This document shows, in pieces, positions 4,948 to 9,412 of a stretch of DNA of 9,412 nt. The position numbers and the translations under genes were made by a program. Every line of letters begins with the position of its first letter. The first letter of the stretch is position 1. This stretch comes from Microthrixaceae bacterium. GTDB taxonomy: Bacteria > Actinomycetota > Acidimicrobiia > Acidimicrobiales > Acidimicrobilacustridaceae. The notes beneath the pieces are model-generated. The model saw only the letters and a program-made list of their open reading frames with translations, did no database searches and was not told the origin of the DNA. The DNA is taken from positions 1 through 9,412 of the forward strand of contig JAHFUU010000056.1 of NCBI GenBank assembly GCA_023264915.1. Direction: 5' to 3'.

Positions 4948-7752
4948 ATGGTGGACGTGAGAGGTGACCGGATCGAGATCGGCGACGTTGTGACTGGTGG
5001 TGTTCTGGTGACGAGCGCGTTCCCCGACACCTGGGACCCGTCGCGCCTCAAAGCGATCTTGGCGCAGTCGCCAACCCCGACCTGGGTGGTCGATGCCGGC
5101 GCCGGTCGAGTCTTCGCGAACGCAGCCACAGCCGAGCTCTTCCACATCGATCCCGAGGATCTGTCAGTCGTCGGTGGCGACGGCATGTCCCTGCTGCACC
5201 CGAACGAGCGCGAACGCACCACGGCTGAGATCCGCGGGATCCTCACAGGCGAGCTTGACGGCGTGCGGCGCGTCAAGCACTTCTTGCGTCCTGACGGCAC
5301 CGACTTCTACGGCCAGCTCGAGTCGCGGCCACTGAAGGATGCACGTGGCCAGACATGGGCGATCCTGTCTGTGTGCCGCGACATCACCCGCCAGCGTGAG
5401 GCCGAGAGGGCGCTGGTCCACCGCGAGGCTTGGTTCGAAGCCCTGGTCCGGCACAACGTCGACGCCATCGTCGTGCTCAGCCCCGACGCCGTGCTCACCT
5501 ACGCGTCACCCAGTGCCGAGGACCTTCTCGGGTACAAGGTGAGTGATTGGATGGGTCGCGACGCGCTGGAGCTGGTCCACCCTGATGACATCGCGATCGT
5601 GGCGGAGTCCTTCGCGAACACCGCTGCCACACCTGGGACTGCCATCCCGCTGAGGTTCCGCCTGATGAGGTCCGACGGGCAGCTGAGGCTGGTCGAGGCG
5701 GTGGCCACCAACCTGATCGACGATCCGGCCGTGCGGGGAGTCGTCGTCAACCTCCGTGACCTCACCGAGAGCCATGAGGTTGCTTCCGCGCTGGAGGTGA
5801 GCGAGAACCGGTTCCGAAAGATGCTCGAGAACATCTCCGACACGGTCACGCTGGTCGATTCGACGGGACAGGTGATCAGGACCACGGGCAACGTCAAGAG
5901 CATCCTCGGGTACCCGACCGAGTTCTGGTCAGAGCGCAACGCCTTTGACATCGCCCACCCGGACGACCTCGACCGGATCCGCCAGATCCTCGTGGCCCTG
6001 CTCGAGACCCCGGGTCGCGAGATGACCGGCGAGTTCAGGGTCCGCCATGCGAACGGGCACTACGAGCACGTCGAGGCGAGCGCGGTGAACCTGCTGGATG
6101 ACCCCGAGGTTGCTGCGATCGTCATGACGACTCGCAACATCACCTGCCGCAAGGTTGCTGAGCGCGAGCTCTCCCAAGCGCGGGATCAGGCTCTCCGTGC
6201 CCTGGAGGTGCGCAACGAGTTCGTTGCCAGCGTCAGCCATGAGCTGCGCACGCCGATACATGGGATCCTGGGGCTTGCAGAGCTGCTGGCAACCTCTGCG
6301 GAGGCCAGCGGTGAGATCGAGCAGCTCGCCCTCTCCATCAGGCGTGCGACTGACTCGTTGCGCTTGGTGCTCGATGACATCTTGGACTTCACCAAGATCG
6401 AGGCGGGCCGACTCGAGCTGAACGAGCAGCCGATCGCCTTGCGGGAGGTCATGGACGACCTCGTCGTGCTGTTCGGTCCCCAAGCAAGCGCCAAGGGCAT
6501 AGCGCTCCAGGTCCGGGCCGACGATGCCCTTCCTGCGTCCCTGGTGGCTGACGGTCTGAGGTTGAGGCAGGTGCTCAACAACCTCGTGAGCAACGCAGTG
6601 AAGTTCACCTCTTACGGAGCCGTCATGGTCGAGCTCTCGTGCTCGCCGCACACCGCTGACGAGCTGCGCGTGGTTGTCAGCGACACGGGCATCGGGATGA
6701 GTCCCGATGTCGTCGACCGTGTCTTCGAACCGTTCTCGCAGGCGCATGCTCATACGGCCCGCGAGTACGGCGGGACCGGGCTCGGCCTCACGATCGCCCG
6801 CCGCCTGATCGACATGATGGGAGGCACGCTCACCGTCGACACCGAGCTGGGCAGGGGCACCACGTTCGCCCTCTCGTTGCCGCTCCGCTCGAGGGTGGAT
6901 GGTGATAGCGCAGACGACGATTCGATCGCTGCAACCGCCCGGGTGGGGCATGGACGCGTCATGGTGGTAGAGGACAACGCAGTCAACCAGCTCCTGGTCG
7001 GTAGGCAGCTCGAGAGGCTCGGCTATGAGCCTGTGGTGGCCAGCAGCGGTGAGGAGGCAATCGAAATGCTCGCCCGCGACCCTGTCGATGCCGTGCTCAT
7101 GGACTGGCAGATGCCGGGGATCGACGGCCTCGAGACGTCGCGGAGGTTACGTGGATCAGAAGGCGCTTTCGGCAAGGATCGGGTGCCGATCGTGGCGATG
7201 ACCGCATCGGCCATGCCCGGTGACCGGGAGCTGTGCCTCGAGGCCGGCATGGATGACTTCATGATCAAGCCGGTCAACCTCTCCACCCTCGGGCGGACCC
7301 TGGCGACATGGTTGAACCCCTCCGACGAGCCTGCCGGGGACGACTCTGCAGCGGTGGCCGGGTTGCCGCGAGACGGCCATCCGGTGGACGGATCCGTGCT
7401 TGACCGGTTGCTCGACGAGCTGGATGACCCTGCCCTCGTCGCCACCGTCATAGCCACCTACCGCCGCGAGCTCCCGGTACGCGTCGAGGGCATCGAGGAT
7501 GCTGCCAGAGCCGGGGACATGCCGAACCTCCGGGCACTTGCCCACACCCTCAAGTCCACCAGCGCGGCCCTGGGTGCAGAGCATCTGGCCCGGCTGTGCC
7601 TCCAGCTCGAAGATCTGGCCCGAAGCGACGTCCAGCCCTCCGGCTCGCTCGAGCCGTTCCTTGCCAGGCTGAGCAACGAGCAGCGCCGCGTCGACGGGGC
7701 GCTCGATTCGGAAGGCCGCCGGTTCGGATCGCTCGCCCGTGTGTCCCCATGA
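4948..7752 (+). CDS. Soluble hybrid histidine kinase PAS3-HisKA-HATPase-REC-HPt
   Basis: A complete His-Asp-His phosphorelay in one 934-aa chain (numbered from ATG 4948), with no membrane segment, so it should sense an intracellular cue. Three PAS domains lie at about 30-150, 162-277 and 285-405. PAS2 and PAS3 share the HPDD and NLxDDP/NLLDDP landmarks, suggesting duplication. HisKA has H431 in SVSHELRTP. HATPase has N549 (NNLVSNAVKF), DTGIG (579-583), FEPFSQ and GGTGLGL (608-614). REC (about 670-790) has EDN, D719 in LMDWQMPG, T752 in AMTAS and K774 in IKPVN. The C-terminal HPt has H866 in ALAHTLKS. All catalytic residues are present. The frame is open back to 4849 inside the previous gene. 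ATG 4948 leaves a 46-bp gap, but its ribosome site is poor and GTG 4990 or 5008 would also spare PAS1. It lacks an output domain and must signal through another regulator. Confidence 0.93.
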   Translation: MVDVRGDRIEIGDVVTGGVLVTSAFPDTWDPSRLKAILAQSPTPTWVVDAGAGRVFANAATAELFHIDPEDLSVVGGDGMSLLHPNERERTTAEIRGILTGELDGVRRVKHFLRPDGTDFYGQLESRPLKDARGQTWAILSVCRDITRQREAERALVHREAWFEALVRHNVDAIVVLSPDAVLTYASPSAEDLLGYKVSDWMGRDALELVHPDDIAIVAESFANTAATPGTAIPLRFRLMRSDGQLRLVEAVATNLIDDPAVRGVVVNLRDLTESHEVASALEVSENRFRKMLENISDTVTLVDSTGQVIRTTGNVKSILGYPTEFWSERNAFDIAHPDDLDRIRQILVALLETPGREMTGEFRVRHANGHYEHVEASAVNLLDDPEVAAIVMTTRNITCRKVAERELSQARDQALRALEVRNEFVASVSHELRTPIHGILGLAELLATSAEASGEIEQLALSIRRATDSLRLVLDDILDFTKIEAGRLELNEQPIALREVMDDLVVLFGPQASAKGIALQVRADDALPASLVADGLRLRQVLNNLVSNAVKFTSYGAVMVELSCSPHTADELRVVVSDTGIGMSPDVVDRVFEPFSQAHAHTAREYGGTGLGLTIARRLIDMMGGTLTVDTELGRGTTFALSLPLRSRVDGDSADDDSIAATARVGHGRVMVVEDNAVNQLLVGRQLERLGYEPVVASSGEEAIEMLARDPVDAVLMDWQMPGIDGLETSRRLRGSEGAFGKDRVPIVAMTASAMPGDRELCLEAGMDDFMIKPVNLSTLGRTLATWLNPSDEPAGDDSAAVAGLPRDGHPVDGSVLDRLLDELDDPALVATVIATYRRELPVRVEGIEDAARAGDMPNLRALAHTLKSTSAALGAEHLARLCLQLEDLARSDVQPSGSLEPFLARLSNEQRRVDGALDSEGRRFGSLARVSP

Positions 7753-7886
7753 ACGCCTGACTCCCGCTTCACGGCCCTGAGCTGGTATTTTGTACACAGC
7801 CAAATCCTGACCTGGTCAGTCAAGAGTTTCTCAAGATCCGGCTCCAGACATCGACATGACCAGCGCCTCTTGGGAGATTTGGTTTG
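7753..7886. other. Intergenic spacer, relatively AT-rich, with operator-like repeats
   Basis: The spacer between the hybrid kinase stop and the next gene includes a locally AT-rich stretch (7785-7840) in otherwise GC-rich DNA. It contains a 13-bp inverted repeat ctgacc-t-ggtcag (7807-7819) and, one base further, a direct repeat of tcaaga at 7820-7825 and 7831-7836 with an 11-bp period. Such helical-turn-spaced direct repeats are the usual target form for OmpR-family regulators. That suggests, without proving, that the downstream gene has its own regulated promoter. No clear -35/-10 pair or terminator was found. Confidence 0.4.
7872..7876 (+). promoter_or_regulatory. Ribosome binding site ahead of ATG 7887
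   Basis: GGGAG at 7872-7876 lies ten bases before the ATG at 7887. This start context serves the short open frame that leads into the 19-bp duplication and is a likely older start of the GAF/H-box gene. Confidence 0.45.
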
Positions 7887-7982
7887 ATGGACATGCCCTC
7901 GTACCGCTCGGTCGCGCCCCTGTGGGAACCCGGCGGCGCGACCGCCAGGGAGCCAGACGGTGAAGGGGGAGCCCGACGGTGA
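7887..7982 (+). CDS. Short 31-codon frame, likely displaced 5' end of next gene
   Basis: ATG 7887 opens a 31-codon frame ending in TGA at 7980-7982. It begins MDMPSYRSVAPLWEPGG and has no known domain. It has GGGAG ten bases upstream, and the third codon positions between the start and the 19-bp duplication are almost all G or C, as in the real genes here. Its frame differs from the downstream GAF/H-box gene only because a 19-bp unit is present twice. With one copy removed it would continue as EPDGEGGAWPEALRR, in frame with the downstream protein. It is therefore best read as the older N-terminus of that gene, now either a separate small peptide, a leader that couples translation, or one state of a length-variable switch. 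No function is assigned. Confidence 0.35.
   Translation: MDMPSYRSVAPLWEPGGATAREPDGEGGARR
7947..7952 (+). promoter_or_regulatory. Ribosome binding site deciding GTG 7960
   Basis: AGGGAG at 7947-7952 is seven bases before the GTG at 7960, a good distance. It supports this GTG as the present start of the GAF/H-box gene. The frame is closed upstream by a TGA at 7885-7887 with no ATG, GTG or TTG between. Confidence 0.6.
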
Positions 7983-7989
7983 TGGGGGA
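7952..7989 (+). repeat. Imperfect 19-bp tandem duplication across a start codon
   Basis: Unit 1 (7952-7970, gccagacggtgaaggggga) and unit 2 (7971-7989, gcccgacggtgatggggga) differ at two bases. Unit 1 contains the GTG used as start at 7960. The matching GTG of unit 2 (7979) is in another frame. Nineteen is not a multiple of three, so gain or loss of a unit changes which upstream start is joined to the downstream frame. The duplication is also visible in protein: EPDGEGGA in the upstream frame and EPDGDGGA in the current one. Confidence 0.85.
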
Positions 7990-8970
7990 GCATGGCCGGA
8001 GGCCTTGCGTCGGGGGCGCATCCCCCGCTTCAACCCGACCTCTCGGGGCCCGATCGCTGACCGGTCGGGGCCAGTGAGCGAGCCGGTTCTGATGCACGGC
8101 CGGACCGGCAAACCGGATCCGAGCGTCCAGGAGCTGGCCTCCTTGAGACGTCAGCTGCAACGAGAGCGCGAGGCGCGAAGGCTGGCCGAGCAACTGGTCA
8201 ACCGGGGCGCCGAGGAAATCCTGCGCGAGCAGAGCGAGCTGATGCTGCTGGGGCGGGTCGCGGTCGCAGCCAACGAGGCCACCTCGCTTCCCGGTGTCGC
8301 GGAGGAGTGCCTCGCGCTCGTGGCTCGGCATGCGGGCTGGCCGGCAGCCACGCTTTGGATCTGTGAGACAGGCGATCCCCGACCCCGCCCGTGCCGCTCT
8401 TGGTTCGGCGCGGGGGGCAACTCATTCGCAGCGCTGGCAGAAGCAGTGAGCTCCCGGATCGCCGCCCCCGAAGGATCGCTTCCCCATGTGGTTGCAACCT
8501 CTGGTGCGCCCAAGTGGTTGGGCGGGCTTGATCGACGTGAGGGCTGGCTCCGGGACGAGCGCGACTCCGGTCTCGGGGTGAGGACGGCGATGGCTGTGCC
8601 GGTCTGGGCCGGTCGGGACATCGCCGGAGTGGTCGGCGTCTTCAACGATGCCGGGGTTGAGCGTTGCGATCGGCTTCTCGAGCTCGTGGAGCAAGTTGTC
8701 ACTCAGCTCGGTGTCGTGATGAGCCGCCTGTCGAGCGAGTGCTCCATGCCGGTCGCCGAACCGGCGCCGGGGCCTGTGCCCCCTCCGCCTGTCTTCGTGG
8801 CCGAGGTGGCCCACGACGTCCGCACGCCGCTGAACGGCATCATCGGCAACCTCGAGCTGTTGTGCGAGAGCCACCTCGATCCGGACCAGCGTGACCTGTC
8901 GGCTTTGGCGCTGCAATCCGCGATCGATCTGCACGAGAGGGTCGAGGCCTGGCTGCAACGGGGCTGCTAG
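7960..8970 (+). CDS. GAF domain plus H-box hairpin protein lacking the kinase ATPase
   Basis: A 336-aa soluble protein. Residues 1-55 are polar and Pro/Arg-rich. About 56-95 form a charged coiled coil (LRRQLQREREARRLAEQL), a pattern often seen ahead of GAF in hybrid kinases. About 100-258 form a GAF-like sensor domain, ending with RTAMAVPVWAGRDIAGVVGVF (208-228). A Pro-rich linker (264-277) leads to VAEVAHDVRTPLNGIIGNLEL with H285 in a good H-box, and a second helix to residue 332. This is a full HisKA-type hairpin, yet the protein ends there with no N, G1 or G2 boxes. Only 75 bp separate it from the convergent gene, so a frameshifted ATPase is not hidden downstream. It could receive or pass phosphate in trans, for instance with the hybrid kinase or a nearby regulator, as Spo0B-type proteins do, or act as a dimerisation decoy. 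It may also be a decaying remnant of a full kinase. The GTG start is supported by AGGGAG. Confidence 0.82.
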   Translation: MKGEPDGDGGAWPEALRRGRIPRFNPTSRGPIADRSGPVSEPVLMHGRTGKPDPSVQELASLRRQLQREREARRLAEQLVNRGAEEILREQSELMLLGRVAVAANEATSLPGVAEECLALVARHAGWPAATLWICETGDPRPRPCRSWFGAGGNSFAALAEAVSSRIAAPEGSLPHVVATSGAPKWLGGLDRREGWLRDERDSGLGVRTAMAVPVWAGRDIAGVVGVFNDAGVERCDRLLELVEQVVTQLGVVMSRLSSECSMPVAEPAPGPVPPPPVFVAEVAHDVRTPLNGIIGNLELLCESHLDPDQRDLSALALQSAIDLHERVEAWLQRGC

Positions 8971-9009
8971 TGGTAGTTGCGGTGGGGCACCAAGGAGAGC
9001 TGGTGTGAG

Positions 9010-9033
9010 CGCCCCGGGTGGCCAGATGGGGCG
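9010..9033. terminator. GC-rich hairpin between convergent genes
   Basis: CGCCCC (9010-9015) and GGGGCG (9028-9033) can pair around a 12-base loop, midway between the stop of the GAF/H-box gene (8970) and the stop of the minus-strand regulator (9046). A weaker stem caccA/tggtg lies at 8988-8992 and 9001-9005. There is no T-tract on either strand, so this is a position-supported guess at a shared terminator. Confidence 0.35.
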
Positions 9034-9045
9034 AGCCGTCGGTCG

Positions 9046-9412
9046 TCATCGGCCTTCCATCCGGTAGCCCACTCCCCTCACGGTCCGGATGCGGCTGGGC
9101 GTGCCGGCCGTGTCGATCTTCTTGCGAAGGTTCGCGATGTGGACATCGACGACGTGATCGTCGCCGAACCAGTCGGGGCCCCACACGAGTTCGCGGAGCA
9201 GCGCCCGCGAGAAGACCATCGAGGGGTTCGAGCTGAGGGTTTCGAGGAGGTCGAACTCGAGTCGGGTGAGGTTCACCTCAGAGCCGCTGAGGCTGACTGT
9301 GCGACCCAGCGGGTCGACCTCGAGGTCGCCGAACCTGCGCGGTGTCGTGTCGGGGTGGCGTTCGGCCCGGGAGGTGCGCGGGCGCCGGAGCATCGCCCTG
9401 ACGCGGGCCACC
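9046..9412 (-). CDS. OmpR-family response regulator, C-terminal part (cut by window edge)
   Basis: Partial gene on the minus strand. The stop is at 9046-9048 and the 5' part lies beyond the right edge. The visible 121 codons start with ARVRAMLRRP, the typical end of a receiver domain's last helix, so the receiver itself is outside the window. The rest is a complete winged-helix domain: FGDLEVDPLGRTVSLSG, LTRLEFDLLETLSSNP, FSRALLRELVWGPDW, GDDHVVDVHIANLRKKID (recognition helix) and TVRGVGYRMEGR. The GTG at 9411-9409 is an internal codon, not the start. It is convergent with the GAF/H-box gene and differs clearly in sequence from the regulator at 2693. Its partner kinase would be expected beyond the right edge, or it could be the output for the relay proteins here. 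Confidence 0.93.
   Translation of the reverse strand, partial: VARVRAMLRRPRTSRAERHPDTTPRRFGDLEVDPLGRTVSLSGSEVNLTRLEFDLLETLSSNPSMVFSRALLRELVWGPDWFGDDHVVDVHIANLRKKIDTAGTPSRIRTVRGVGYRMEGR

Noticed and set aside
7856..7963. 35-codon frame from ATG 7856 whose TGA overlaps the GTG start at 7960 (GTGA)
   Set aside because: The overlap is suggestive of coupling, but there is no ribosome site upstream and its third codon positions are less GC-biased than those of the ATG 7887 frame, so it is not called a gene.
8971..9045. Hidden frameshifted HATPase domain after the GAF/H-box protein
   Set aside because: Only 75 bp remain before the convergent regulator's stop, and no N-box or G-box motif appears in any frame, so the ATPase domain is truly absent here.
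1..9412. tRNA, rRNA, CRISPR array, insertion sequence or prophage signals
   Set aside because: No regularly spaced repeats, transposase or integrase motifs, or structural RNA signatures were seen anywhere on either strand.

Overview
The window looks like chromosomal DNA from a high-GC Gram-positive bacterium, most likely an actinomycete-type organism (Actinomycetota; anything finer would be a guess). The reasons are high GC throughout with strongly GC-ending codons, GTG and TTG start codons, and two-component proteins whose motifs resemble actinobacterial families. All complete genes run left to right. One partial gene enters from the right edge on the minus strand.

Left part (271-2156): a two-gene, ATGA-overlapping unit resembling the last two steps of staphyloxanthin-type carotenoid tailoring. 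It holds a membrane glycosyltransferase like CrtQ and a small membrane acyltransferase like CrtO. The glycosyltransferase has a tandem EPER-type repeat between its membrane anchor and its catalytic domain. Bases 1-270 hold no convincing gene.

Middle (2157-7752): a 536-bp non-coding stretch contains a perfect 14-bp palindrome and a run of small hairpins. It precedes a likely operon of three signalling genes. These are an OmpR-type response regulator (TTG start), a two-TM HAMP sensor kinase with an unusual disordered N-terminus and a degenerate ATP-lid (G1) motif, and a 934-residue soluble hybrid kinase (PAS-PAS-PAS-HisKA-HATPase-REC-HPt).

Right part (7753-9412): a 207-bp spacer with operator-like repeats leads into a 336-residue protein made of a coiled coil, a GAF-like domain and a complete H-box helical hairpin. 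This protein stops before any ATPase domain. It is a kinase-less histidine protein that could act as a phosphotransfer partner or a dimerisation decoy. Its translation start sits in an imperfect 19-bp tandem duplication. Removing one copy would fuse it in frame to an upstream ATG with a better start context. Convergent to it, the DNA-binding half of a second OmpR-family regulator enters from the right edge.

Taken together the right three quarters is a dense phosphorelay locus. It has one classical kinase/regulator pair, one self-contained His-Asp-His relay that lacks its own output regulator, one histidine protein that cannot phosphorylate itself, and one further DNA-binding regulator. Whether these are wired to each other or to the carotenoid pair is inference from proximity only.
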